From positions 1 through 64,000 of the forward strand of contig CAZIFQ010000009.1 in NCBI GenBank assembly GCA_964538375.1: DNA of 64,000 bases. The letters run 5' to 3'. This DNA comes from JAUUZQ01 sp964538375 (lineage in GTDB: Bacteria > Bacteroidota > Bacteroidia > Bacteroidales > GCA-2748055). The position numbers were made by a program, and so were the translations under genes. Of the stretch, positions 44,002 to 54,029 are shown piece after piece. The stretch's first letter is position 1, and each line of letters opens with the position of its first letter. The notes beneath the pieces were generated by a model, which searched no databases, was not told the origin of the DNA, and saw only the letters and a program-made list of their open reading frames with translations.

Positions 44002-46345
44002 CCTCGAACACAAGTTGCTTTGCCACAGGAAACATGCCAACCATGCCCTGTACAGTAATCACATACCTCCCATTGGTATCGGAAGTATAGAACTCAATGC
44101 TCTGCTTGTTATTTTCATCCAGTACCAGCGAAGGGTTCCAAAAAATCAATCGACGATGATCTCCCATCACAGATTTATTATCCATCTCTGCGCTATAGTC
44201 GGGATAGCCCTTCATATAGTTTCCTCCCGCTTCTCTCACTTCTTTGTCCCTGGGAGATTGTTGTGCCAGGCGTGAGTCAGCAACTGATCCTTTCATTCTA
44301 ATCTCGATAAGTCCAACAACATTCAAACCTGTATAATGCTGTATATCACTCGTATTAGTAGAAATATTTATTTCCTCAACTTCTTGTGGGGAGATATTTT
44401 TTAAAATAGATGAACTTTGCCCCATCGGCTGATTATCAATTACAATCAGTGCTCCTTGCTGGTTATAAAGTGAATTTGAACCTCCTGAAAAGACTATTAA
44501 ATCACCATACATAGTATAGGACTTGATACTCTTAATTACTTCCAGTACAGACATGCCGCTTTCCAATTGCTTTTTGTAATGCGGATCCCCAATACCGGGA
44601 TGTCTTTTATCGGTAATTCCATAGGAAAGATCCATCAGACCGGATGCCTGTATTGCATCAGGATAGTAATTCTGTCCATAGAATATATTAGATATATCTT
44701 TATTAATATCGTTTTGAACATGCTCCACTTTCTTCATATCACCACCGAGAACTCTTTCCCAACTATATCCATTCCAATTTGAAGAGAGTAATATCGCATC
44801 TATAATTAAGGGTTCATCATCAGACATTATTGCTTCTTTGAGCAGTGATCTGCCATCTTCCAAAAAATCAGTTTCCAGCATCATATAATTTTCGAGCATA
44901 ATATCATTCCCTAAAAGCAAATCTTCCGGAACAACGGATACTGAAAGTGCAACCCGATCTACATCTCCCGGGACTTTCCCATTTAGAGTAAGATCAGCAA
45001 GCACTTTCTGCCTGTTATTAAATACCATTTTATCAAGTGATAATTCAAGCTCCAGCATGGGTTCTTTGTGCAGGTAAAACATCCTTTCAGAAAGTAGTGT
45101 ACCGTCTTTGGAAAAAAGTACAAGTTTTGATACTCCAGAAGGTATACGGTTCACAGGAATTCCCAGTCCGTTTATTTGTCCCAATGCACCGGGAGCAGAC
45201 CAGTAAACCAGTCCTTTCCTGAAAATAGCCACAATTACTTCCAAACTCTCCGGGTAATCAGATCCAGCAAATGCAGCTCCTACCTTTAATCTTGCTCCAT
45301 CCATTTCTTTAATTCTCAGCGCAGCTCCATTTGCTGTGAGAGGCGGCAAGTCGAATGTTTCCCCTTGTGCTCCAATTTTTACATGGTAATTTTTCCCGCT
45401 TTCAGGAGTAAATTCAGTAATTCCAACACCCTTGGCAATAGTGGATATATCTTTTACCTTCTGGTCACCCTCAAAGATGGATCCTGAAAAATCAGTAGGA
45501 TTGCCATGCTCATTGTATGACTTAAAGCCAAGCTTACCAATGGAACCGGCTACCAGGCAACCACCCTCAGGATAAAATTCAAGCTTATGAATAGCAGACC
45601 TTATGGGGACACCGATATTGATGGATTGGGCATTTTTTCGTTTATCTACCGTCATTGCAATATTCAGCGGCTGCTTAACAACTTGTCCAACTGTATAATT
45701 CATCACTACCTCCCCACTTTTGCCTGTTTTTAAATTGCCGGCTTCTTTAACTTCACCAGCTTCCGAAACAGTGTAATTTATTTTTAAATTTTTATTAGGC
45801 CTCCTTCCTAAACCAAAAGCATTAACTAAAACTTCTATTTCATCGCCGGCTTCATAACTCTCCTTATCCAGATCATATTCCATCATTACTCCCGGCTTTG
45901 GATTGGCTATGAAAATTGGCTTATTGAAAACCTTATTGGCAGTAATTTCTCCTCCATTAGATACATAAGCAACCAGGTGAATCATACCTTGAGACAAATT
46001 CTCAGGCACTTGCACCCTGCCCCATGACACACCGTTCATAACATCAATTATCGAGCTGTAAGCCTCATTTCCTTCACTGTCCAGCATCATCAATGTCAAC
46101 TTATCACTCCTCTCTGAAGGAAGCAGTGTAGCTGCATCATTAACATACGCTTTGAAAAATATTTCATCACCAGGAAAATATACCGACCTGTCTGTGTGTA
46201 CGTAAAGATTATCGTGTGCATGATCCTGGTAATAAGAATTTACTTCCTGTATCAAACCGTTTATGAATGAATCGTTGTTCTGACCTGAAATTGTTCCATG
46301 CAGACCGGAAAGCACCAGGACGGAAAGAAATAATATACGTTTCAT
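43994..46345 (-). CDS. MG2-domain surface protein with TonB-plug-like C-terminal region
   Basis: A 783-residue exported protein. Signal peptide to about 21. Residues about 46-145 are an alpha-2-macroglobulin MG2-type domain (NLYVHTDRSVYFPGDEIFFK, then AYV), followed by repeated beta-sandwich domains (KESYEAGDEIEVLVNAFG; KLEFYPEGGCLVAGSIGKLG). Near the C-terminus, about 590-680, is a segment like the TonB-receptor plug (GMSVLEVIKSIKSYT ... ALIVIDNQPMG ... NISPQEVEEINIST). It ends with a beta domain (QSIEFYTSDTNGRYVITVQG). This domain combination is common and largely uncharacterised in Bacteroidota. No thioester motif is seen, so classical macroglobulin trapping is unlikely. It may be an accessory envelope protein for nutrient receptors. 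Confidence 0.87.
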   Translation of the reverse strand: MKRILFLSVLVLSGLHGTISGQNNDSFINGLIQEVNSYYQDHAHDNLYVHTDRSVYFPGDEIFFKAYVNDAATLLPSERSDKLTLMMLDSEGNEAYSSIIDVMNGVSWGRVQVPENLSQGMIHLVAYVSNGGEITANKVFNKPIFIANPKPGVMMEYDLDKESYEAGDEIEVLVNAFGLGRRPNKNLKINYTVSEAGEVKEAGNLKTGKSGEVVMNYTVGQVVKQPLNIAMTVDKRKNAQSINIGVPIRSAIHKLEFYPEGGCLVAGSIGKLGFKSYNEHGNPTDFSGSIFEGDQKVKDISTIAKGVGITEFTPESGKNYHVKIGAQGETFDLPPLTANGAALRIKEMDGARLKVGAAFAGSDYPESLEVIVAIFRKGLVYWSAPGALGQINGLGIPVNRIPSGVSKLVLFSKDGTLLSERMFYLHKEPMLELELSLDKMVFNNRQKVLADLTLNGKVPGDVDRVALSVSVVPEDLLLGNDIMLENYMMLETDFLEDGRSLLKEAIMSDDEPLIIDAILLSSNWNGYSWERVLGGDMKKVEHVQNDINKDISNIFYGQNYYPDAIQASGLMDLSYGITDKRHPGIGDPHYKKQLESGMSVLEVIKSIKSYTMYGDLIVFSGGSNSLYNQQGALIVIDNQPMGQSSSILKNISPQEVEEINISTNTSDIQHYTGLNVVGLIEIRMKGSVADSRLAQQSPRDKEVREAGGNYMKGYPDYSAEMDNKSVMGDHRRLIFWNPSLVLDENNKQSIEFYTSDTNGRYVITVQGMVGMFPVAKQLVFEVK

Positions 46346-46607
46346 GAGGATTTAAATTAATGTTCTACTAAAGATAAAGATACCTATTTATAAATATAGG
46401 ATGCACCAGGGAAGAAAAACCCTATTAAACATGTTAAAAAATACTTTCCAGCAAATATTGAGTTGGATTTCAAAAATTAGAATCATTCTAAATATATATA
46501 TTTATCGTTAATAACTCGATTATAACCTTTTTATTTTATATGTTTATCTTCTAATATTTTCCCTTCATAAAAAAAAGAAATAAATATATTCTATTAATTC
46601 GCCTGAT

Positions 46608-47258
46608 ATGTCAAATAAACCCTATTATGCAATTATCTCTGGAGAGCTTGCCAACAGCAACAAAATTCCGAGGGAAACACTAGCGAAAATTCCTGATATT
46701 ATTCGTTCTTCACTCCAGGCGGTCAACAAACACAAAGAGAGGCCCGACAGAATAGAATTTGAGATCATCCGAATGGATGAATTTCTCGCCTTGATAGAAA
46801 CGCCACAGCATGCCTTGCACTCCATGCTTATGTTCGCCAGTCAGTTTCGGTTCGAAACCTATTATGAGCTGGGAATCAGGGCTGAAATTCGATTATCAAT
46901 GGCAATTGGCCCCGTTGAGTATTCCCGTAAAGAGTTGCGCGAATCAGATGGCACAGCATTTAGAGATGCAATAGCAGGCCTGAACAATATGAAAAAAAAT
47001 CAGCGACTATTCATTACTACCCAGGATAGTGGATTAAATGAAGAGTTTAAAGTTAGCTGTGGCTTTATGGATATTCTTATTCACAACTGGTCTGATGAAC
47101 AAGCTGAAGCATTGTTTCACAGTTTAGGGGGAAAGAACCAGGTGAAAATCAGCGAAGAGCTTAAAATTTCACAACCAGCTGTTAACAGGAGACTGAAAGC
47201 TGCCAACTGGGAAGCCACATACAGGTTCATCAATAGATACGAAACCCTTATCCAATAA
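46608..47258 (+). CDS. SatD-family protein
   Basis: A 216-residue cytosolic protein matching the SatD family: N-terminal YYAIISGELANSNKI, a central RAEIRLSMAIGPVEYSRKEL with an RES(D/E)G-AF-DA segment (about 120-133), and a C-terminal helix-turn-helix (VKISEELKISQPAVNRRLKA, about 180-199). SatD proteins were named from streptococcal acid-tolerance loci; the molecular role is unclear, but the C-terminal part looks DNA-binding. It is 23 nt upstream of the GH2 gene on the same strand, so it may regulate that gene. Confidence 0.85.
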   Translation: MSNKPYYAIISGELANSNKIPRETLAKIPDIIRSSLQAVNKHKERPDRIEFEIIRMDEFLALIETPQHALHSMLMFASQFRFETYYELGIRAEIRLSMAIGPVEYSRKELRESDGTAFRDAIAGLNNMKKNQRLFITTQDSGLNEEFKVSCGFMDILIHNWSDEQAEALFHSLGGKNQVKISEELKISQPAVNRRLKAANWEATYRFINRYETLIQ

Positions 47259-47281
47259 GCACAACAGAGACAAAACCCTGC

Positions 47282-49711
47282 ATGAAACTTTACCACTGGA
47301 CAATATTAGCCGTACTTGTTACGATTGCCGCCTGGTCTGTACTTAAGACCAGCGATACCGATCCACGCGCGGAGGTAAAGATTGATCTCAATTGGAGATT
47401 TATGCCCGGAGATTTGGAAGAGGCAGATAGAATTGAGTATGATGATACAGATTGGGATGTTGTTTCCATACCACACGATTGGATGATTGAACAAGCCGTT
47501 TCTGAAACAAATCGCTCTGGTACGGCAAGCGGATACTATCCTGAAGGAATAGCTTGGTACCGCAAGCATCTCGATCTCTCCAAATATAAATCGAAAAAGC
47601 AGTTTTACCTGATCTTTGATGGGGTATACATGAATGCTGATGTGTGGATAAATGGTAATCATCTTGGCAATCATCAGTATGGATATATTGGATTTCAGTA
47701 TGATATTACACCCTTTGTAAGAAAAGATACTATCAACATTATTGCAGTCAGAACAGACTGCAGCAAACTACCGGTAGACAGGTGGTATTCAGGAGCGGGA
47801 ATATACAGGCACGTAAAATTAATATGCTCAGAAAAACTACATCTCCCGGAAAGCAATACTAAGATTACTACCATTGAAGAGGAGAACAAGGCCTGGGTAA
47901 AGGCCGAAATATCGGTCTTCAATTGCGAGAAGAAAGCGAAGAGATTTAAAATAAAATCTGACCTCCTGGGACCCGGGGGTAAGCTCATAGGGAGTGTTAT
48001 TAGTACACGCATACTTGAACCCGGGGAGAATACAGTTATTACTGAAAATCATGTAATTGAAAATCCGAAACACTGGTCGCCCGATACACCACAGCTCTAT
48101 GAATTGCACAGCTTTCTGATTCATAAGAAAAAAGTAACTGACAATCAGCTGGTAAAATTTGGTGTACGAACAGTTGAATTCAATCCAGATAGTGGATTTA
48201 TTCTGAATGGTAAGAAAGTATGGCTTAAGGGAGTTTGCCTGCATCATGATGGTGGTGAACTGGGTGCTGCCGTACCGGATGTTACTTGGGAATATCGTTT
48301 AAATACGCTAAAGGAACTGGGTGTAAATGCCCTTCGACTGGCTCATAATCCTCATGCCCCTGAAGTTCTTGATATGTGCGACAGGATGGGGTTTATTGTA
48401 ATAAACGAAATGTACGATAAATGGGAAGAGACCTGGGAAAAGGTAAATGGCGATTTTGACTTCCCTGCCACCTGGGAGGATGATCTTGAATATTTTATAA
48501 AACGAGACATGAACCACCCCTCAGTTGTTCTCTGGAGTTTGGGCAATGAAACTATTGAACAGTTAAACAATCCGGAAGCCGGTGTTGAATGGTATACAAA
48601 ATTGGCTGATCTCACCAGGAAAATTGATCCTTCCAGACCTGTGACCTGTGCCCTGCATCCAGGCAATGCAGATCAGGGAAATGAGATTCCATCTTCCTAT
48701 ATAAATGTTTCTCCGGTCATCTCCTATAATTACAGGACCGACTCCTTTGCAGCATGGCACGACCGCTATCCCGAGATGGTGTGGATTGCTTCAGAAACAA
48801 AAGTATATAACGAAGAAAGACGAGATCATTTTGAAAACATCTCTTACCTTGATAACTCATGGCTTGATATGGATACATTTGTAGCAGGTCAGTTTATCTG
48901 GACAGGCATTGACTACCTTGGAGAATCAGTAGGATGGCCAGCAAGGGGATTTAGACACGGGCTGTTGCATACCAATGGCTTCATCAAACCTTTTGCCTAC
49001 TACACCCAGAGTATCTACTCTGATGAACCCATGGTGAAAATGGCTGTTGTTGACCAGGAGATTGTTGACTCTTTGAATAATAGCAAAAGCTGGCAATTAA
49101 GATGGGCCGGAGCTCCCCTGGTCAGGCACTGGACCTTCCCGCTGGAATCAGGGCACAAGCACCTGGTAGTTTTTACAAATTGCGAACAGGTAGAACTGAA
49201 GCTAAATGCCAGGTCCGTTCAAAATCTGAAACGAACCGATTTTGAGGATAGAGTGATAAAAACAGAACTGGCTTACGAACCAGGAATGCTTATTGCCACT
49301 GCCCGGGCATTGAATAATAAGGGAGAAACTATTACAGTGAGCGACACGCTGAGAACTGCCGGATCACCTGCTATGATTCTTATGCGACCCGACAAATTTA
49401 TACTTGCTGCAGATGGTCAGGATGTGATGCATATCCAGACCAGTGTTACAGACAGTGCCGGAATAGTATACCCAAAAGCAAATCACCTGATCAGCTATAC
49501 CCTTGACGGACCTGGGAAAATAAGAATAATTGATAATGGAAATCCTGCAGATCATACCCCGGTGAATATCCATGCAAAACGGGTTAACTCAGGTAGGCAC
49601 CTCGTTATTATAAGTTCTTCATTTGAACCTGGTGATCTTACAATTAGTGCCCGTGCGGAGGGTTTATTGCCTGCATCACTGAAAGTTAAAGCAGTAACAA
49701 CTGTGGAATAA
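47282..49711 (+). CDS. GH2-family glycoside hydrolase
   Basis: An 809-residue retaining glycosidase of family GH2. It has the sugar-binding N-domain (about 35-185: VWINGNHLGNHQYGYIGFQY), an Ig-like domain, and the TIM barrel with acid/base Glu423 in LWSLGNETIE and nucleophile Glu505 in WIASETKVYN. C-terminal DUF4982- and Ig-like domains follow. The N-terminal hydrophobic stretch (about 5-20) acts as a signal peptide or anchor. The short architecture resembles Bacteroidota beta-galactosidases and beta-glucuronidases rather than LacZ; the exact sugar is not determinable. It follows the SatD gene by 23 nt, forming a two-gene unit, and converges with the 7TM-DISM kinase gene. Confidence 0.92.
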   Translation: MKLYHWTILAVLVTIAAWSVLKTSDTDPRAEVKIDLNWRFMPGDLEEADRIEYDDTDWDVVSIPHDWMIEQAVSETNRSGTASGYYPEGIAWYRKHLDLSKYKSKKQFYLIFDGVYMNADVWINGNHLGNHQYGYIGFQYDITPFVRKDTINIIAVRTDCSKLPVDRWYSGAGIYRHVKLICSEKLHLPESNTKITTIEEENKAWVKAEISVFNCEKKAKRFKIKSDLLGPGGKLIGSVISTRILEPGENTVITENHVIENPKHWSPDTPQLYELHSFLIHKKKVTDNQLVKFGVRTVEFNPDSGFILNGKKVWLKGVCLHHDGGELGAAVPDVTWEYRLNTLKELGVNALRLAHNPHAPEVLDMCDRMGFIVINEMYDKWEETWEKVNGDFDFPATWEDDLEYFIKRDMNHPSVVLWSLGNETIEQLNNPEAGVEWYTKLADLTRKIDPSRPVTCALHPGNADQGNEIPSSYINVSPVISYNYRTDSFAAWHDRYPEMVWIASETKVYNEERRDHFENISYLDNSWLDMDTFVAGQFIWTGIDYLGESVGWPARGFRHGLLHTNGFIKPFAYYTQSIYSDEPMVKMAVVDQEIVDSLNNSKSWQLRWAGAPLVRHWTFPLESGHKHLVVFTNCEQVELKLNARSVQNLKRTDFEDRVIKTELAYEPGMLIATARALNNKGETITVSDTLRTAGSPAMILMRPDKFILAADGQDVMHIQTSVTDSAGIVYPKANHLISYTLDGPGKIRIIDNGNPADHTPVNIHAKRVNSGRHLVIISSSFEPGDLTISARAEGLLPASLKVKAVTTVE

Positions 49712-49719
49712 TATGTATT

Positions 49720-51750
49720 TTAGGCAGGAAGTCCAACTGAGAACGTAGTTCCCTTTCCGGTTTTGCTCTCCACCTTGATCCAGCCATCATTAAGCGTAAT
49801 AAGCTCATAGCAAAGTTTTAATCCAAGCCCGGAACCCTTTTCGCTATTTGTCCCATGCGTAGTGTAAAATTCTTCTGTGGAGAAAAGCTTCTCCAAAACA
49901 ACAGAAGGAATACCTATACCACTATCTGATACTTCGAAAACAACTTCTTTAGCATTTTCACTGGCATCAGCACTTAGCTTAATAATACCATTTCTTCCGG
50001 TGAATTTTACCGCATTACTTATAAGGTTACGAATAATCATCTTCGTCTGCTCCTTATCTGCTTTCACCTGTATAGATGGCCCAATTGTTTTATGAATTTT
50101 AATTGATTTTTCGAGGAGTGCATGATCAAACAACTCTATAGTTTCATCAATGAGAGGAAGCAGATTGAAATCTTCTTTTTTGGGTACAAGATTACCAATT
50201 TGGGCCCTGCCCCAGACCATCAGGTTTTCAAGCAGATTCATGGTTGCCTTTGAAGACTTCATGAGCAGGGTTAATAACTCCTTTTTATCGTCCTCTGCTA
50301 CATCATCTCTAAGCAGCAGTTCGACTGTCTGGGTGGTATACCCTACAGGGCCTCTGATATCGTGCCCGATGATAGTAAAAAACCTGTTCCTGACAGCTAT
50401 CAGTTGATTAAGTTCCCGGTTACGTTCCTCAATTTCCTCCTGTTGCTTTAACAATTCCTCGGATTTCTGATGTAGTTCATGAGTCCGTTCTTCAACAATA
50501 CTCTCCAGGTTTTCATTGACCTCCGAAATTTCAAGAGAGAGCTGTTCAGAGTGACGCAATACATTATTTGATTCTAACGAGAATATCGTAGCAAATATCG
50601 TAGCATAAATAAACATTCCATACTGTGCCTTATAGCTCGTCTCAATAATATCGGAAACAATGAGAATGTCATTCAGGAAACTGGCGATTACAACAATCAC
50701 TCCAATTGTATATGCCCAGACATACCTTCTTCCTCTCCTTATTGCTTTGAACATGACATACAATATAACAAGTGCTGAAAGGGCAACAATAATATAATAG
50801 TAAACCAATGCTTCTGAGAAGAAATTTATTGGACTAACAACCAAAATAATAATCATCAATAAGCATACCCACAAAACAATTTTAAGAAACAGCTTTGGAA
50901 AATCATTAAGAAAAAGATATCTTATCATCATCATAAACATGGGAACCATCAATCCAAAACTGATATATTCCAGCCGCATGTGTAGCACTCCGGTTATCCA
51001 ATCAAAATAATCTGATTCACTTATTAGAATCAATCTGAAGGCAAACAACAGGCAGATCAAGGAAAAGAATAACTTATGCAGCTCTGCATGAATAAAATAC
51101 ATTCCAAGAAAAAATATACCAATTATCAAAAATGCGCCAAAAAGAAAAGAGTCCCTGAGCTGTCTGTTTGCTCTCTCGTTCATTATCTGCATAGGGATGC
51201 CAAGGTCAATTTCTCCTTTCATCCCTCCTGTCCTGAAGTGAAAATTAGACACATGAATTACCAGGTCAATGATAGAGCCATTTGGCGAAGCTGTATGTAA
51301 GGAAGGTCTGGTTTCGAAGAGATTTTGATAAGAATTTGCTCCCGGGAATCCATTGAAACCAATATTTTTTCCATTTACATAATAACCGGAGCCGGAGAAA
51401 ACTTCAGTAAACCTGAAGGCAACTCTATGTATATTCTCAGGTAAAAGAATTTTAAGGTTATAAGAAGCGAATCCCCTGGACTCTATTCCCGGAACAATAT
51501 CTTCCAGCTGTTTCCATGATGAAGGCACTGAAACAATATACCCGGTGGAATCTGAATGCAAGGACGGATCAATGATCTCTTCCCAAAAGAACCTCCATTC
51601 TCCTTCAATACTTATTACTCCTTCTTCAAAAAAATCATAAGATCGCAGATCCAGGACTCCGTCTTTAGCAACAGGAGAATCACCTGCCTGCGCCATAGAA
51701 AAAGAAGCAAAAAAGAGAGAGAAAATCAGTATAAATCTTCTATAAATCAT
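49720..51750 (-). CDS. 7TM-DISM sensor histidine kinase
   Basis: A 676-residue membrane kinase. Signal peptide (1-22); an extracellular 7TMR-DISMED2-type beta-jelly-roll domain (about 30-190, EWRFFWEEI ... RGFASYNLKILLPENIHRVA); seven helices (about 200-395); a coiled coil (about 400-450); HisKA with FFTIIGHDIRGPV (phospho-acceptor about His463); and a HATPase domain with NAVKFTG (N box), DSGIGIP and GSGLGLKLC. The sensory module is predicted to bind carbohydrates or related ligands. No response regulator is adjacent. It is the last gene of a long minus-strand run that includes glycosidase and sugar-activation genes, which suggests a sugar-derived signal. Confidence 0.93.
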   Translation of the reverse strand: MIYRRFILIFSLFFASFSMAQAGDSPVAKDGVLDLRSYDFFEEGVISIEGEWRFFWEEIIDPSLHSDSTGYIVSVPSSWKQLEDIVPGIESRGFASYNLKILLPENIHRVAFRFTEVFSGSGYYVNGKNIGFNGFPGANSYQNLFETRPSLHTASPNGSIIDLVIHVSNFHFRTGGMKGEIDLGIPMQIMNERANRQLRDSFLFGAFLIIGIFFLGMYFIHAELHKLFFSLICLLFAFRLILISESDYFDWITGVLHMRLEYISFGLMVPMFMMMIRYLFLNDFPKLFLKIVLWVCLLMIIILVVSPINFFSEALVYYYIIVALSALVILYVMFKAIRRGRRYVWAYTIGVIVVIASFLNDILIVSDIIETSYKAQYGMFIYATIFATIFSLESNNVLRHSEQLSLEISEVNENLESIVEERTHELHQKSEELLKQQEEIEERNRELNQLIAVRNRFFTIIGHDIRGPVGYTTQTVELLLRDDVAEDDKKELLTLLMKSSKATMNLLENLMVWGRAQIGNLVPKKEDFNLLPLIDETIELFDHALLEKSIKIHKTIGPSIQVKADKEQTKMIIRNLISNAVKFTGRNGIIKLSADASENAKEVVFEVSDSGIGIPSVVLEKLFSTEEFYTTHGTNSEKGSGLGLKLCYELITLNDGWIKVESKTGKGTTFSVGLPA

Positions 51751-51797
51751 ATCTGTTTCGATGCAGTAAAATTAACAGATATAACCAATAATATAAA

Positions 51798-52721
51798 TTA
51801 TTCCATATATTTTTTTCTTTTCTTACTTGCCTTATTGAGCAGGTTCAAAAAAATCAGCGAAGAACCAGTTATAAGCATTCCTGTTACAGTAATCCAATCG
51901 GGAGTTTCCTCCGGCAATATTATCCATGCCAGCAACGCACCTGCCACAGGAATCAGAAATTTCCAAAGATTAAGATCCGAGACAACAATCTCCGGTCGTT
52001 TCAGCAGAGTAACCCATATTGAAATGGCCACAGCAGACAATATACTTAGCCAGGCAAGCGAAAAATAATACTCTGGGGGCTTTGGTGAAAAATGAATACC
52101 CTCTACCGGTATGGAAAAAAGAAACAAAAGCAGTCCGCCAATTATCATTGAACCTGAACTCAGTATCATTGGAGGCACATTCTTTTTATCTAAGGCGATA
52201 ATTACATTGGTTATACCTGATACAATGTTATTACCAATAAGAATAATTATTCCAATAAGTTGAACGGTACCGGTATTAGCACCTCCTCTTCCCAAACTTA
52301 CAAGTACGATACCTGCAATACCAAACATGATGATCCCTCCTTTTTTCCATGTGATCTTATCATTTGGCATAAAATAGTGTGCTACCAATGCTACGAAAAG
52401 AGGACCGGAACCAATGACGATAGCTGCAACAGAACCTGGAACCTTATCTATTCCGGTATAAAACAAAGCATATTGAAGAAATGTCTGCAGCAAAGCCAGG
52501 GTAAGAATAAACCTGATATGTTTCCTGAAGACTCCCAGGAACCCCGGGTTATAATAAATGGCCACCGGTAAAACCAATAAACCGGAAATAAAAAACCTGG
52601 TCCCCGCAAACTGCAATGGAGTTGTGTAAGGTAGCCCCAGCTTAATCCCAACAAAAGCCGAAGACCATAGCAGGCAGGCAAGAATGGCGAGAATGCTTGT
52701 ATTTAACCTTGAATTTTGCAT
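51798..52721 (-). CDS. EamA/DMT-family permease
   Basis: A 307-residue membrane protein with ten helices in two EamA repeats. The first begins LACLLWSSAFVGIKLGLPYT, a standard EamA opening; the second lies around NNIVSGITNVIIALDKK onward. Such proteins export metabolites or amino acids, or take up small molecules; the substrate is not apparent. It is 19 nt after the broken GH109-like gene and 47 nt before the kinase gene, all on the minus strand. Confidence 0.88.
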   Translation of the reverse strand: MQNSRLNTSILAILACLLWSSAFVGIKLGLPYTTPLQFAGTRFFISGLLVLPVAIYYNPGFLGVFRKHIRFILTLALLQTFLQYALFYTGIDKVPGSVAAIVIGSGPLFVALVAHYFMPNDKITWKKGGIIMFGIAGIVLVSLGRGGANTGTVQLIGIIILIGNNIVSGITNVIIALDKKNVPPMILSSGSMIIGGLLLFLFSIPVEGIHFSPKPPEYYFSLAWLSILSAVAISIWVTLLKRPEIVVSDLNLWKFLIPVAGALLAWIILPEETPDWITVTGMLITGSSLIFLNLLNKASKKRKKYME

Positions 52722-52740
52722 GACGGCGCGAAGGTAGTGA

Positions 52741-53945
52741 TTAATAATCGTCCCCTATCGCAAAATCATTCCTCCTCCTCATCCACTGTCCACGAGTAAA
52801 ATCCGGAAAATCCTGTGGTTCGCCATTGTTGACTATTGAATTTTCAGAGAGAGGAGTAATGGCGCTCCATGCAGCTGCATCGTATGCATCCAATGGTGCC
52901 GGCAATCTTCGCTTAACAATTTCCACAAAAGCATGATCAACAAAGAAATCCATTCCACCATGACCCGAGCCCTGGGCAAATTCTCCGTATCTCTTCCACA
53001 GTGGATGATCATACTTTTCAAGGTATTTATTCAGGTCTTCCCATTCGTGGGCCGGACTTGTACCTTCAATATAGAGGCGCTTGCTGTCATAGTCAAACTC
53101 GGTAAGACCTTTGGTTCCCTGGACACGGAATCCAAGTGAGTATGGACGTGGAAGGTTGGTGTCATGCGTGATAATGATAGATTCTCCCCTGGCTGTTGAA
53201 ACGGTAGTTGAGATCACGTCTCCTAGCTTCCATTTCAATTGAGCATTTGGATGATGAAGACCACCCTCAGGGTGATTCACTATGTAATTATGCAGTCCCC
53301 TTGCTTTTGTGGCAACTGAAACCAATGAAGTAAACCTGTTACCCCGGTTAATATCAAACATTGTTGCAATCGGACCAATACCATGCGTGGGGTAAACATC
53401 TCTCCAAATAATCCTTCCCGTACCATTTGCAATACAGCCATTACATCCCTGCGGTAACACACATTCTCTAATATCATCACCGGAGTACCTGTTGATTCAT
53501 AAGTGTTTACAAGATCCCAGCACTCTTCAATAGTATTTGCAGCAGAGACTTCAATCCCGGCATAAACGCCGGCTTTCATCGCTGCCACAGCCATCTTCGT
53601 ATGCCAGAGCCAGGGGGTTGCAATAATAACTCCATCCAATTCTTCCTTCTCCAGCATCTCCAGGTAGGCGTATTTATCATCGCCGTAGGAAGTTATATTT
53701 TTTTGTCCATCATCGCTTAACATTTTCATCGCTTTTCCAAGCGCATCAGGATCAATATCACATATGGCAGGAACAATAACATCTTCACTGAGCAAGAGGT
53801 TTCTCAGGTGTACTCGTCCCCGTAAACCGGTACCGATAAATCCAATCCTGGCTTTTTGTTTCGATGTTCCGGCTAAAACAAGTTCCGGCATCATCATCGT
53901 GGCTGCCACAAGCGAGCTATTTCTAATAAAGGTTCTGCGCTTCAT
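52741..53945 (-). pseudogene. Broken Gfo/Idh/MocA (GH109-like) gene with internal deletion and frameshift
   Basis: Two reading frames together encode one Gfo/Idh/MocA-family protein. The N-terminal part (53945 to about 53400, 182 residues) has a twin-arginine-like leader (MKRRTFIRNS), the NAD fingerprint ARIGFIGTGLRG and the family strand PVMILENVCYRRDVMAVLQM. The C-terminal part (about 53400 to 52741, 219 residues, another frame) begins at DVYPTHGIGP, the GH109 'NGD(L/V)YPTHG' motif, and continues NRGNRFTSLVS and HGGMDFFVDHAFV. Family members normally carry some 60 further residues between GLFGE and that motif, including the GYEHDLR region; these are absent. The gene therefore has a deletion with frameshift at about 53400 and is probably non-functional, unless this is an assembly error. 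It lies 84 nt downstream of the LacZ-type gene. Confidence 0.85.
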
Positions 53946-54029
53946 TTTATTAAGTTTTACTATTCATGCAATTTAATCAACAGGCACCCTGGACACTGTT
54001 CACTACTCACTCTTCACTGAGCACTGTGC

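Noticed and set aside
53280..53945. Two separate Gfo/Idh/MocA genes at 52.7-53.9 kb
   Set aside because: The two frames carry complementary halves of one fold, the second without a proper N-terminus, so they are one broken gene.
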